A stretch of 64,000 nucleotides of DNA, taken from positions 1,116,001-1,180,000 of the forward strand of contig NZ_FNSA01000003.1 in the NCBI RefSeq assembly GCF_900104775.1, in the 5' to 3' direction. The translations under genes were made by a program, and so were the position numbers. A model generated the notes under the pieces. That model saw nothing but the letters and a program-made list of their open reading frames with translations, made no database searches and was not told the origin of the DNA. The DNA comes from Tsukamurella tyrosinosolvens (lineage in GTDB: Bacteria; Actinomycetota; Actinomycetes; Mycobacteriales; Mycobacteriaceae). Of this stretch, positions 42,303-52,180 are shown one piece after another (within the stretch, counting starts at the first letter, position 1; each line of letters opens with the position of its first letter).

Positions 42303-45300
42303 ATGACGAGGTTCAGCCCCCTCGAATGGCCCGTGCTGCGGCAGCTCCGCTCCGGGGACGTCTTCGGCCGCGGCCCGGCCGTCGAGTCCCCGCGTACCCG
42401 CGCGCTCGAGCCGCGCACGAAGACCGCCGACCGCGTGGTGCAGAGCGTCTGCCCGTTCTGCGCCGTCGGCTGCGGCCAGAAGGTCTACGTCAAGGACGAG
42501 AAGGTCATCCAGATCGAGGGCGACCCGGATTCGCCCATCTCCCGGGGGCGGCTGTGCCCCAAGGGCTCCTCGAGCGAGCAACTGGTGAACAACCCGCTGC
42601 GGCAGACGAAGATCCGCTACCGCGCGCCGTACGCCACCGAGTGGCAGGACCTCGACCGGGACACCGCGATCGACATGATCGCGGACCGGTTCGTGGAGGC
42701 GCGGCGGCACGGCTGGCAGGACTTCGACGAGCACGGGCGGCCGCTGCGCCGCACCATGGGCATCGCCTCACTCGGCGGCGCGACGCTCGACAATGAGGAG
42801 AACTACCTCATCAAGAAGCTGTTCACCGCCGCGGGCGCCATCCAGATCGAGAACCAGGCGCGCATATGACACTCCGCCACGGTTCCCGGTCTGGGAGCCT
42901 CGTTCGGGCGCGGCGGCGCCACCCAGTCCCTGCAGGACATGGCCAACGCGGACTGCATCGTGCTCATGGGCGGCAACATGGCCGAGGCGCACCCCGTCGG
43001 ATTCCAGTGGGTCGCTGAGGCGAAGGCCCGCGGCGCGCGGGTGATCCACGTGGACCCGCGGTTCACGCGGACCTCCGCGGTGGCGGACCGGCACGTGCCG
43101 ATCCGTGCGGGCTCCGACATCGTGCTGCTCGGTGGGCTCATCAACCACGTGCTCGCCACCGACGCGTACTTCCACGACTACGTCGTGGCGTACACCAACG
43201 CGGCGGAGATGGTCGGCGAGGACTACCGCGACACGGAGGATCTCGACGGCCTGTTCTCGGGATTCGACCCGGAGACGGGCACGTACGACCAGGCGACGTG
43301 GCAGTACGCCGACGGGCGCGACGAGACGCTGCAGGACCCGCGGACCGTCTTCCAGGTGCTGCGCCGCCACTACGCGCGCTACACCCCGGAGGTGGTGGCC
43401 GACATGTGCGGCATCTCGCCGGCCGAGTTCACCTACCTGGCGGACTCGATCACGAGCAACTCCGGGCGCGAGCGCACGACGTGCTTCGGCTACGCCACCG
43501 GCTGGACGCAGCACACGATGGGTGCGCAGTTCATCCGCACCGCCGCGATCCTGCAGCTGCTCCTCGGCAACGTCGGGCGGCCGGGCAGCGGCATCATGGC
43601 GCTGCGCGGGCACGCCAGCATCCAGGGCTCGACCGACATCCCCACGCTGTTCAACCTGCTGCCCGGCTACCTGCCGATGCCCTCGGTCGGCAAGCACGAC
43701 ACCCTGGCCGACTACATCGCGTCGGTCCGGCCGGGCACGGGCAAGGGCTACTGGCAGTACGCCGATGCCTACATGATCAGCATGCTCAAGGCCTGGTACG
43801 GCGACGCGGCGACCGCCGAGAACGACTTCGCCTACGACTACCTACCGAAGCTGAACGGCCCCGCCGGCACCTACCAGACCGCCGTCGACATGCTGGACGG
43901 GAAGGTCGACGGGTACTTCGTGCTCGGCCAGAACCCCGCCGTCGGCTCCGCGAACGGGCGGCAGCAGCGCATGGGCATGGCGAAGCTGAAATGGCTCGTG
44001 GTCCGCGATCTCAACATGATCGAGTCGGCCACGTGGTGGAAGGACGGCCCGGAGATCGCCTCGGGCGAGCTGCGTACCGAGGACATCGGCACCGAGGTCT
44101 TCTTCATGCCCGCCGCCACGCACGTCGAGAAGGCCGGCTCGTTCACACAGACCCAGCGGATGCTGCAGTGGCGCCACCAGGCCGTGCAGCCGCCGGGCCA
44201 GGCGCAGAGCGAGCTCGACTTCTTCTACGAGCTCGGTCTCCGGATCCGGGAGCGCCTCGCGGGCTCGACCGACGAGCGCGATCGCCCGCTGCTCGACCTC
44301 ACCTGGGACTACCCGCCGGACGCGCACGGCAACCCCGATCCCGAGGCGGTGCTTTCGGAGATCAACGGCCGCTTCGTCTCCGGGCCCGACGCGGGGCGCA
44401 ACCTCACGTCGTACACGCAGTTGAAGGCGGACGGTTCGACGATCGCGGGCTGCTGGATCTACACGGGCGTGTACGCCGACGGTGCCAACCACGCCGCGCG
44501 GCGCGTGCCCCAGGGCGGCGGCGGGATCACGCAGTCCGAATGGGGCTGGGTGTGGCCCGCCGATCGCCGGATGCTCTACAACCGGGCGTCGGCCGATCCG
44601 CAGGGCCGGCCGTGGAGCGAGCGCAAGAAGTACCTCTGGTGGGACGAGGCCGCCGGCCGCTGGGCCGGGCCCGACGTCCCGGACTTCCCGGCCACGCTGG
44701 CCCCCGGCACCGTCCCCGACCCCGGCGCGACGGGCGCCGAGGCCCTCGCCGGCGACGATCCGTTCATCATGCAGTCCGACGGCAAGGGCTGGCTCTTCGC
44801 GCCGACGGGCCTGGTCGACGGTCCGCTGCCGACGCACTACGAGGCGCAGGAATCGCCGGTGCGGAACGCGATCCACCCGCAGCAGCAGGCCCCCGCCCGG
44901 GTGCTGTTCCCGCGCGAGGACAACCTGGACGCGCCCAGCGCGGGCGACCCGGGGGCGGACGTCTACCCGTACGTTTTCACCACCTACCGGCTCACCGAGC
45001 ACCACACCGCGGGCGGCATGAGCCGCTGGTCGCCGTACCTGGCGGAGCTGCAGCCGGAGATGTTCTGCGAGGTCTCGCCGGGACTCGCCGCCGAGTGCGG
45101 CCTGGAGAACGAGGGCTGGGCGACGATCATCTCGCCCCGCGCCGCGATCGAGTGCCGTGTGTTGGTCACCGAGCGGATGCGGCCGCTGACCGTCGGCGGG
45201 CGCACCGTCCACCAGGTCGGCCTGCCGTATCACTGGGGCGTCGGCAGCGACGCCGTCGTGACCGGCGACGCCGCGAACGACCTGATCGGGGTCACACTGG

Positions 45301-45467
45301 ACCCGAACACGCAGATCCAGGAGTCGAAGGTGGGCTCCTGCACGGTGATCGCGGGCCGCCGGCCGCGCGGCGCGGCGCTCGAGGAGCTGGTGCAGAGCTA
45401 CCGGGACCGGGCGGGCGTCACCGTCGAGACGGACAACGTGCGGCTGACGCCGCCGAGGGAGGCCTGA
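42303..45467 (+). CDS. fdhA: Formate dehydrogenase, selenocysteine-containing catalytic subunit
   Basis: A 1054-residue molybdopterin enzyme oxidising formate to CO2, read through an in-frame UGA at 42867-42869 (Sec189). The context ENQARI-Sec-H matches ENQARV-Sec-H of FdnG/FdoG, and the frame continues with PTV-like and FGRG residues. The N-terminal 4Fe-4S ligands are Cys50, Cys53, Cys57 and the Cys of GRLCPKG near 85. A SECIS hairpin follows the UGA. The C-terminal MoCo domain ends near 1054. There is no twin-arginine signal, unlike E. coli FdnG. TAGGCT seven bases before the ATG indicates a leaderless mRNA. fdhB overlaps by TGATG. Confidence 0.96.
42870..42899 (+). promoter_or_regulatory. 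SECIS element of fdhA
   Basis: Directly after the UGA, GGTTCCC (42881-42887) and GGGAGCC (42893-42899) pair over seven positions (one G-U), closing a GGTCT loop (42888-42892). GGUCU is the loop recognised by SelB in E. coli fdhF and fdnG mRNAs. The loop starts 18 bases after the UGA, the usual range. The U that is bulged in the E. coli element appears paired here. Confidence 0.88.
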
Positions 45468-46489
45468 TGGGACAGCTGACCGGCCCCACCGACCCGAGCG
45501 CCGACGCGCACTGGCACGTGCACGAGGCCCGGCGGGGGTTCTTCACGGACACGTCCATCTGCATCGGCTGCAAGGCGTGCGAGGTGGCCTGCAAGGAGTG
45601 GAACCGCAACCCGCGCGACGGTGACCTCGAGCTCACGGGCATGTCGTACGACAACACGGTCGCGCTCGGCGCCAGCACCTGGCGGCACGTCGCCTTCATC
45701 GAGCAGGATCGCGAGCGCATCGAGCAGGCCCGCGAATCCGGCCGCGCCCTCGTCGGTCTCGGCATGCCCGCGGTGCGCGGCGCCGCCCCGGCGAGCGAGG
45801 AGATGCCGGCCTGGGGCGAGGCGGACGTCACCCCGCCCGACACCCCCGAGTTCCGCTGGCTCATGTCCTCCGACGTGTGCAAGCACTGCACGCACGCCGG
45901 GTGTCTCGACGTGTGCCCGACCGGCGCCATGATGCGCACCGAGTTCGGCACCGTCGTCGTGCAGAACGACATCTGCAACGGCTGCGGCACGTGCGTCGCG
46001 GGCTGCCCGTTCGGCGTCGTCGAGCGGCGCAGCGACGGCACCGTCGCCCCGACGGTCCGCGAGGGGCACCGCAAGGGCGAGCAGCCCCCGGTCGACAACC
46101 GCGGCATCGCCCAGAAGTGCACCCTCTGCTACGACCGGCTCCGCGACGACGAGACGCCGGCGTGCGCCAAGACCTGCCCCACCACGTCGATCAAGTTCGG
46201 CGAGCGTGAGGAGATGGTGGCGACGGCCCGCGAGCGCGTCGCGCAGCTGCACGCCCAGGGCATGACCGAGGCGCGGCTCTACGGCGCGAACGACGACGAC
46301 GGGGTGGGCGGCACCGGTTCGGTGTTCCTGCTGCTCGATGAGCCGGAGGTCTACGGGCTGCCGCCCGACCCGCGGGTGTGCACCGCCGACCTCATGACCA
46401 TGTACAAGCGCGCCGGCACCGCCGCGGCCGGCATGATCGCCGCGGCCGCGGTCTCCTTCCTCTCGGCGCGGAAGAAGGGCCGCCGGTGA
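45467..46489 (+). CDS. fdhB: Formate dehydrogenase iron-sulfur subunit
   Basis: A 340-residue electron-transfer subunit with four ferredoxin-like cysteine clusters: CIGCKACEVACKEW (Cys32, 35, 38, 42), CKHCTHAGCLDVCP, CNGCGTCVAGCPFG and CTLCYDRL...CAKTCP. These hold four 4Fe-4S clusters that carry electrons from fdhA to the membrane subunit. Near the C-terminus, AGTAAAGMIAAAAVSFLSA (about 315-333) is a membrane anchor followed by a KKGRR tail. No signal peptide. Start ATG overlaps the fdhA stop as TGATG; the next gene overlaps as GTGA. Confidence 0.95.
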   Translation: MGQLTGPTDPSADAHWHVHEARRGFFTDTSICIGCKACEVACKEWNRNPRDGDLELTGMSYDNTVALGASTWRHVAFIEQDRERIEQARESGRALVGLGMPAVRGAAPASEEMPAWGEADVTPPDTPEFRWLMSSDVCKHCTHAGCLDVCPTGAMMRTEFGTVVVQNDICNGCGTCVAGCPFGVVERRSDGTVAPTVREGHRKGEQPPVDNRGIAQKCTLCYDRLRDDETPACAKTCPTTSIKFGEREEMVATARERVAQLHAQGMTEARLYGANDDDGVGGTGSVFLLLDEPEVYGLPPDPRVCTADLMTMYKRAGTAAAGMIAAAAVSFLSARKKGRR

Positions 46490-47586
46490 CCAGTTCCGAG
46501 TTCGACCAGTTCCGTCCGCCCCGGCCCGAGCGCCGCGGCAAGCGCGGTGACGGCAAGCGCGATGGTGCGCCGAAACGGCGCCGGCCCGACGACGTCATGG
46601 TGCCCGAGGCCGTGATCGAGCACGTCGACAGCTACTACGGCCACCCGATCGTGAAGCCGCCGCCGTGGGAGGCGCCCGTCGGCGCGTACCTCGTCCTCGG
46701 CGGTATCGCGGGCGGCTCCGGCCTGCTCGCCGCGGGGGCGCAGCTCGCCGGGTATCCCGCGCTGCGGCGCAACGCCCGCCTCGCCGGCCTGGGGGCCGCG
46801 GGCGTCGGCGCGCTCGCGCTGGTCGTGGATCTCGGCCGGCCGGAACGCTTCCTGCACATGATGCGCACCTTCAAGGTGACCTCGCCCATGAGCGTCGGCT
46901 CATGGATCCTCTCCGGCTACAGCGGCATGATCGGCGTCGCCGCCGCGGCGGAGGTCGACCGCCTCCTCGGCGAGCGGCTCCCGCTCGGCCCGCTGCGGAC
47001 GGTGCTCCGGTTCGGCGAGGCGCCCGCCGGGCTCGGCGCGGCCGTCTTCGCGACCCCGCTCGCCGCGTACACGGCGGTCCTCCTCGCGGACACGGCGATG
47101 CCCACGTGGAACGCCGCCTACAAGGATCTGCCCTTCGTCTTCGTCAGCTCGGCGAGCCTCGCCGCCGGCGGCCTGGCGCTCGTCACCACCCCGGCCGCGG
47201 AGGCGGCACCCGCTCGCAACCTCGCGGTGCTCGGCGTCATCGGCGACGTGGCCGCCACGCGGATCATGGAGTCCCGCATGGACCCCGTGGCCGCCGAGCC
47301 CCTGCACCACGGCACGCCCGGGAAGCTCATGCGCTGGGCGGAGCGCCTCGCGATCGCCGGGGGCGTGGGCGCGCTGCTCACGGGCGGTCGCCGGGGTCGG
47401 GTCCGACGGGGCCTCGCCGCCCTGTCCGGCGGCGCGCTCGTCGCGGCCTCGGCCTGCACCCGGTTCGGCGTCTTCGAGGCCGGCCTGGAATCGGCCAAGG
47501 ACCCGCGCTACACGATCGAGCCGCAGAAGCGGCGCCTCGCCGCCCGGCGCGCGGCCGGGAACACGGGCGACTCGATCACCGGATGA
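46486..47586 (+). CDS. NrfD/PsrC-type membrane subunit of formate dehydrogenase
   Basis: A 366-residue membrane protein. An unusual, very basic 40-residue N-terminus (RPPRPERRGKRGDGKRDGAP) is followed by YYGHPIVKPPPWEAPVGAYLVLGGIAGGSGLL, the NrfD family entry. About eight hydrophobic segments follow, with DLGRPERFLHMMRTFKVTSPMSVGSWIL near 110-138 the quinone-site block. It would pass electrons from fdhB to menaquinone, replacing the cytochrome b subunit of E. coli enzymes. GTG start overlaps fdhB (GTGA). Its 3' end overlaps selD by 11 bp. Confidence 0.92.
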   Translation: MTSSEFDQFRPPRPERRGKRGDGKRDGAPKRRRPDDVMVPEAVIEHVDSYYGHPIVKPPPWEAPVGAYLVLGGIAGGSGLLAAGAQLAGYPALRRNARLAGLGAAGVGALALVVDLGRPERFLHMMRTFKVTSPMSVGSWILSGYSGMIGVAAAAEVDRLLGERLPLGPLRTVLRFGEAPAGLGAAVFATPLAAYTAVLLADTAMPTWNAAYKDLPFVFVSSASLAAGGLALVTTPAAEAAPARNLAVLGVIGDVAATRIMESRMDPVAAEPLHHGTPGKLMRWAERLAIAGGVGALLTGGRRGRVRRGLAALSGGALVAASACTRFGVFEAGLESAKDPRYTIEPQKRRLAARRAAGNTGDSITG

Positions 47587-48565
47587 CGATGCGCCCGGCC
47601 GGCCCGGCGACGGTACGGCCGATCACGGGGTAGCCGGGCACCTCGCCGACCACCAGCAGGCCGCCGGAGGTCTGCGCGTCGGCGAGGTACAGCAGGTCGT
47701 CCTCCTCGGCGCCGGCGGCGTCGAGGTGCGGGGCGACCCAATCGAGGTTGCGGCGCGTGCCGCCGGAGACGAAGCCGTCCCGCAGGGCCTCCCGAGCACC
47801 GTCGACCAGCGGTACCGCGGCGGCGTCGATCTCCGCCCCGACGCCGGAGGCCCGGCACATCTTGAACAGGTGACCGAGCAGGCCGAAGCCGGTGACGTCC
47901 GTGGCCGCGCGGGCGCCCGCCTCGAGGGCCGCGGCCGCGGCGTCGCGGTTGAGCGCCGTCATGGTCGCGATCGCGGCCTCGAAGACCTCGCCGGTGCGCT
48001 TGTGCCGGTTGTTGAGCAGGCCCACGCCGAGGGGCTTGGTCAGGGTCAGCGGCAGTCCGGCGGCGGCGGCGTCGTTGCGCAGCAACCGGTCCGGGTGCGC
48101 GACACCGGTCACGGCCATGCCGTACTTGGGCTCCGGATCGTCGATGCTGTGCCCGCCGATGACGGGGCACCCGGCCTCCTGCGCGACAGCCAGGCCGCCG
48201 CGCAGCACCTCGGTCATGAGCTCCATCGGCAGCCGCTCGCGGGGCCAGCCGACCAGGTTGATCGCCATCACCGGCCGGCCGCCCATCGCGTAGACGTCGG
48301 AGAGCGCGTTGGCGGCGGCGATGCGGCCCCAGTCGAAGGCGTCGTCCACGACGGGGGTGAAGAAGTCGGCCGTGGAGAGCACGGCGAGGTCGTCGGAGAG
48401 CCGGACCGCGGCGGCGTCGTCACCGTCGTCCAGCCCGACGAGAACGTCCGGCGCCACCTGGCCCTGCAGACCCCGGACCGCGTCCTCGAGCTCGCCCGGC
48501 GGGATCTTGCAGGCGCAGCCGCCGCCGTGTGCGAAGGAGGTGAGCCGGGCGATCTCGTCGGTCAT
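47576..48565 (-). CDS. selD: Selenide, water dikinase
   Basis: A 329-residue SelD making selenophosphate from selenide and ATP, the selenium donor for Sec-tRNA. The glycine-rich catalytic loop HGGGCACKIPP places Cys17 and Lys20 at the same positions as in E. coli SelD; the enzyme uses Cys rather than Sec. VGLDDGDDAAAVRLSDDLAVLSTADFFTPVVDDAFDWGRIAAANALSDVYAMGG (about 35-88) carries the ATP/metal Asp residues. The ATG at 48565 has TACGGT six bases upstream. It is convergent with the formate dehydrogenase operon and divergent from selC. Confidence 0.97.
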   Translation of the reverse strand: MTDEIARLTSFAHGGGCACKIPPGELEDAVRGLQGQVAPDVLVGLDDGDDAAAVRLSDDLAVLSTADFFTPVVDDAFDWGRIAAANALSDVYAMGGRPVMAINLVGWPRERLPMELMTEVLRGGLAVAQEAGCPVIGGHSIDDPEPKYGMAVTGVAHPDRLLRNDAAAAGLPLTLTKPLGVGLLNNRHKRTGEVFEAAIATMTALNRDAAAAALEAGARAATDVTGFGLLGHLFKMCRASGVGAEIDAAAVPLVDGAREALRDGFVSGGTRRNLDWVAPHLDAAGAEEDDLLYLADAQTSGGLLVVGEVPGYPVIGRTVAGPAGRIVIR

Positions 48566-48657
48566 GATCCCACCGTAGCCCCGCGCCGCCCGCGGCCTCC
48601 GGGGGACCGACGCCCTCCGGGGCACGGGGGCACGGCCCGGCGGCTATGTTGGTCGGT

Positions 48658-48753
48658 GGAGGTGTCCGGGTTCCTGGTGGGCCCCCCGGTCTTCAAAACC
48701 GGTGAGGTCGAGTATCTCGGCCTGGCGGGTTCGATTCCCGTCCACCTCCGCCA
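48658..48753 (+). tRNA. selC: tRNA-Sec (anticodon UCA)
   Basis: The anticodon stem CCGGT/ACCGG (48686-48690, 48698-48702) holds loop CTTCAAA with anticodon TCA at 48693-48695. The acceptor is GGAGGTG (48658-48664) with CACCTCC (48743-48749), discriminator G and encoded CCA (48751-48753). The long variable arm pairs AGGTCGAG with CTCGGCCT over eight positions, and the T loop TTCGATT is standard. The length of 96 including CCA, long variable arm and UCA anticodon identify tRNA-Sec. It lies between selD and selA. Confidence 0.97.
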
Positions 48754-48799
48754 AGCGTCCGCGCGCCGCGGGACGACTCCGGAGCCACGAGGAGGACGG

Positions 48800-50086
48800 A
48801 TGACGGACCCCCGCAGGCGGATTCCCCGCACCGACCACCTCCTCGCCGCGCCGTCCATCGCGGCCGCTGCCACGCGGCTCGGCGAGCGCCGGGTGCGCGG
48901 CGCCGTCGCCGCCGCCCAGGAGGCCGCGCGCCGCGGGGAGCTCGCGCCGGAGGACGTCGCGGGCGCCGTCGAGCGGGAGCTCGCGGGAGCGTCGCCGGCC
49001 TCGCTGCGTCCCGTGCTCAACGCCACCGGTGTCGTGGTGCACACCAACCTCGGCCGCGCGCCGCTATCGGCGGCGGCGGTCGCGGCCCTCGTCGACGCCG
49101 CCGGGTACACCGACGTCGAGCTGGACCTGGGCACCGGCGCGCGGAGCAAGCGCGGCGTCGCCGCGCGGGCGGCGCTGCTCGCGGCGTGCCCCGCCGCGGA
49201 GGAGGCGCTCGTGGTCAACAACGGCGCCGCCGCCCTGGTCCTCGCCACCACGGCGCTCGCCGCCGGCCGTGAGGTGGTCATCAGCCGGGGCGAGCTCATC
49301 GAGATCGGCGCGGGATTCCGGCTGCCGGACCTCATCGCCTCCACGGGCGCCCGGTTGCGCGAGGTCGGTACGACGAACCGCACCCACGCCCGCGACTACG
49401 CCGAGGCGATCGGCCCCGAGACCGGGTGCGTGCTCAAGGTGCACCCCAGCAACTTCCGCGTCGAGGGCTTCACCGCCGACGTGCCCCTCGCCGAGCTCCG
49501 CGCCGTGTGCGGCGACGTCCCGCTCGTCATGGACCTCGGCAGCGGCCTCCTCGCCGCGGACCCCGCCCTGCCCGGTGAACCCGACGCCGCCTCCGCGCTC
49601 GCGGCGGGTGCCGACGTCGTGACGGCCAGCGGCGACAAACTGCTCGGCGGTCCCCAGGCCGGGATCCTGCTCGGCCGCGCGGAACTCGTCTCCCGGCTCG
49701 CGAAGCATCCCCTCGCGCGGGCCGTCCGCGCCGACAAGCTCGTGCTCGCCGCGTTGGAGGCCACCGTCGGTGGGCCCGAGGCGCCCGTCCTCGCCTCCCT
49801 GCACGCCGACCCCGAGGACCTGCACCGGCGCGCGGAGCGCCTCGCCGCCCGCGTGGGCGGCACCGTCGTCCCGCACGACGGGCGTGTCGGCGGTGGCGGG
49901 GCACCGGGAGTGCCGTTGCCCGGCTGGGCTGTTCGTCTGCCGGAGTCGCTCGCGGCCCCGCTGCGCGCCGGGGACCCGCCCGTTCTCCCGCGTCTGTCCG
50001 ACGGTGCGTGCTTGCTCGACCTGCGCTGCGTGCCCGAGGAGGCGGATGCGACGGTCGCGGAGGCGGTGCTCGCGTGCACGTCGTAG
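48800..50086 (+). CDS. selA: L-seryl-tRNA(Sec) selenium transferase
   Basis: A 428-residue PLP enzyme converting Ser-tRNA-Sec to Sec-tRNA-Sec with selenophosphate. [22 protein letters not shown] (about 69-90) and [36 protein letters not shown] are SelA signatures; [18 protein letters not shown] contains the PLP lysine, Lys280. Slightly shorter than E. coli SelA (463). GAGGAGG precedes the ATG at 48800. It overlaps selB by 13 bp and shares the island with selC, selD and the Sec-containing formate dehydrogenase. Confidence 0.97.
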   Translation: MTDPRRRIPRTDHLLAAPSIAAAATRLGERRVRGAVAAAQEAARRGELAPEDVAGAVERELAGASPASLRPVLNATGVVVHTNLGRAPLSAAAVAALVDAAGYTDVELDLGTGARSKRGVAARAALLAACPAAEEALVVNNGAAALVLATTALAAGREVVISRGELIEIGAGFRLPDLIASTGARLREVGTTNRTHARDYAEAIGPETGCVLKVHPSNFRVEGFTADVPLAELRAVCGDVPLVMDLGSGLLAADPALPGEPDAASALAAGADVVTASGDKLLGGPQAGILLGRAELVSRLAKHPLARAVRADKLVLAALEATVGGPEAPVLASLHADPEDLHRRAERLAARVGGTVVPHDGRVGGGGAPGVPLPGWAVRLPESLAAPLRAGDPPVLPRLSDGACLLDLRCVPEEADATVAEAVLACTS

Positions 50087-51855
50087 CCACCGCGGGCCAC
50101 GTCGACCACGGCAAGTCCACGCTGGTCCGCGCGCTCACCGGGATCGAGCCGGACCGCTGGGCCGAGGAGCAGCGCCGCGGCCTCACCATCGACCTCGGAT
50201 TCGCCTGGACCGCACTGCCGTCCGGCCGCGAGCTGGCCTTCGTCGACGTGCCCGGTCACGAGCGCTTCCTCGGCAACATGCTCGCCGGTCTCGGGCCCGT
50301 CCCGGTGGTGTGCTTCGTGATCGCCGCCGACGAGGGCTGGAGCGCGCAGTCCGACGATCACCGGGACGCGGTGGCGGCCCTGGGGATCGAGTACGGCCTC
50401 ATCGTGATCACCAAGACCGACCGGGCGCCCGACGCGGTCGCCGCCGTGACCGCCCGGGCCCGCCGTGAGCTGGCCGGTACCGGGCTCGCGGGGGCCCCGG
50501 TCGTCGCCGTCTCCGCCGTCACCGGCGACGGGCTCGGCGAGCTGCGGGCCGCGCTCGACACCGTCCTCGCGGACGTGCCGCTGCCCGATCCGGATGCCCG
50601 CGTGCGGATCTGGATCGACCGCGCGTTCACCGTCGTGGGCGCCGGCACCGTCGTGACCGGCACGGTGGCGGCGGGCACGGTGCGCGTGGGCGACGAGCTG
50701 GAACTGCTCGGCGCGCGCGGCACCCGTCGGGTGACGGTGCGCGGGCTGCAGCGGCACAGCGCATCCGCGGACGCGGTGGGGCCGGTCTCGCGTGTCGCGC
50801 TGAACCTGCGCGGGGTCGCGGTCAACGAGATCCACCGCGGCGACGCCCTGCTCACGCCCGGGCAGTGGCGTGCCACCGGTGTCGTGGACGTGCGGGTCGC
50901 ACCGTCGGACCCGGACGCGGCCGTGCCCGTGTGGCTCACCGTGCACGCGGGCACCGCCGCCGTCCCCGCCCGCGTCCGTCCGTTCGACGGTGACCACGCC
51001 CGGCTCACGCTGTCGCGGGAGCTGCCGCTCGTGCTCGGCGACCCGCTGGTGCTGCGGGATCCGGGGGAGAAGCGGATCGTCGGTGGCGCGCGGGTGCTCG
51101 ACGCGGACCCGCCGCCGCTGCGCCGCCGCGGCGACGGCGCCCGCCGAGCCGACGCCCTCGCGGGCCGGGGATCCGCCGGGGACCTCCTCGCCGAGGTCGC
51201 GCGCTGGGGCGCCGTGCGGCGCGATCGCCTGGACGACCTCGGCTTCGGCGCGGACGTCCCGGACGGCGTGCGAGTGATCGGGCCGTGGTGGGTGCACGAG
51301 GCCGCGCTCGACGCCTGGCAGGCCCGCCTGCGCGGTCTCGTGGCCGACCTGCACGAGCGGGATCCGCTCGCCGCCGGACTGTCGCTGGGCGCCGCGCGCG
51401 AAGGGCTCGACCTGCCCGATCCGGCGCTGCTGCCCGCAGTCGTCGACGGTGCCGGGCTCGAAGCGGAGGGCGGGCGGCTCGCGTTGCCGGGGCACCGCAC
51501 GGACCTGGGGCCGGCGGAGCCCGCCGTGGCGGAGGTCGAGCGCCGTCTCGCGGAGGCGCCCTTCGCCGCGCCGGAGGCCGACGACCTGGCGGCGCTGCGG
51601 CTCGGGGCCCGGGAACTCGCCGCGGCCGAGCGGGCGGGGCGGCTGCTGCGGCTGGCGGACGGAATCGTCCTGGCGCCGCGCGCCCCCGCACTCGCGATGC
51701 GGGATCTCGCGCGGCTGCCGCAGCCCTTCACCGTCTCGCAGGCGCGGCAGGCGCTGGGCACCAGCCGCCGGGTGGCCGTGCCGCTGCTGGAGTTGCTCGA
51801 CGGCCGCGGATGGACGCGCCGCCTCGACGCGGGGCGCCGCGAAGTCGCGCGCTGA
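50074..51855 (+). CDS. selB: Selenocysteine-specific elongation factor SelB
   Basis: A 593-residue GTPase that brings Sec-tRNA-Sec to UGA codons and binds the SECIS hairpin. The P-loop [10 protein letters not shown] begins at residue 7; GLTIDLGF (switch I) near 41, DVPGHERFL (G3) near 62 and ITKTDRAP (G4) near 112 follow. Two beta-barrel domains fill about 170-330, and the C-terminal third holds weakly conserved winged-helix repeats for SECIS binding (for example [33 protein letters not shown] at the end). The GTG at 50074 starts it, overlapping selA. Length is near the usual 600-620. Confidence 0.96.
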   Translation: MHVVATAGHVDHGKSTLVRALTGIEPDRWAEEQRRGLTIDLGFAWTALPSGRELAFVDVPGHERFLGNMLAGLGPVPVVCFVIAADEGWSAQSDDHRDAVAALGIEYGLIVITKTDRAPDAVAAVTARARRELAGTGLAGAPVVAVSAVTGDGLGELRAALDTVLADVPLPDPDARVRIWIDRAFTVVGAGTVVTGTVAAGTVRVGDELELLGARGTRRVTVRGLQRHSASADAVGPVSRVALNLRGVAVNEIHRGDALLTPGQWRATGVVDVRVAPSDPDAAVPVWLTVHAGTAAVPARVRPFDGDHARLTLSRELPLVLGDPLVLRDPGEKRIVGGARVLDADPPPLRRRGDGARRADALAGRGSAGDLLAEVARWGAVRRDRLDDLGFGADVPDGVRVIGPWWVHEAALDAWQARLRGLVADLHERDPLAAGLSLGAAREGLDLPDPALLPAVVDGAGLEAEGGRLALPGHRTDLGPAEPAVAEVERRLAEAPFAAPEADDLAALRLGARELAAAERAGRLLRLADGIVLAPRAPALAMRDLARLPQPFTVSQARQALGTSRRVAVPLLELLDGRGWTRRLDAGRREVAR

Positions 51856-51957
51856 CGCCACACCGGAATGTGCCCCGGCACACAGTGTCCCCGGTCACAC
51901 TTTAGCTCATCACTTAAAGATTGGCGGCACGGCGGCGCGACCGGGAGACTCTTGGTC

Positions 51958-52164
51958 ATGACCAATTACCGTGATTTCAAGAGCCTCACCGCCGACCCGA
52001 CCGCCGGCACCGTCTACGCCCGCCTCGCCGACATCCACGAGGACGCCGCGAAGCCCACCGCCGCGCCGCGCTCCGGATTCGCCGCCGCCGGCCTGCGTGC
52101 CGCGATGCAGCGTTTCGTGACCGCCAACCCCGAGTACACCGGCCCCGCCGCGCTGCGCTTCTGA
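51958..52164 (+). CDS. Small 68-aa protein, unknown
   Basis: A short hydrophilic protein starting TNYRDFKSLTADPTAGTVYARLADIHED and ending NPEYTGPAALRF. No membrane segment or known motif. Codon use is typical of the neighbours, and the 100-bp gap before it has an AT-rich patch (cttaaag) that could hold a promoter. The ATG at 51958 gives the best-composed product; the frame is open upstream. Family not recognised. It could be a regulatory or structural peptide. Confidence 0.55.
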   Translation: MTNYRDFKSLTADPTAGTVYARLADIHEDAAKPTAAPRSGFAAAGLRAAMQRFVTANPEYTGPAALRF

Positions 52165-52180
52165 TCCACCGCTCGACCCC

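Noticed and set aside
40536-42869. A 777-codon open frame running into the first part of fdhA
   Set aside because: Upstream of 42303 it only shadows the HAD and hydroxy-acid oxidase genes on the other strand; the fdhA-like residues begin at 42303.
42867-42869. UGA in fdhA as a nonsense mutation
   Set aside because: It falls at the conserved Sec site, is followed by a SECIS hairpin, and all sel genes are next door.
43298-46489. A 1063-codon frame overlapping fdhA and ending as fdhB
   Set aside because: Only the part from 45467 encodes iron-sulfur motifs; the rest is an Arg/Pro-rich shift of fdhA.
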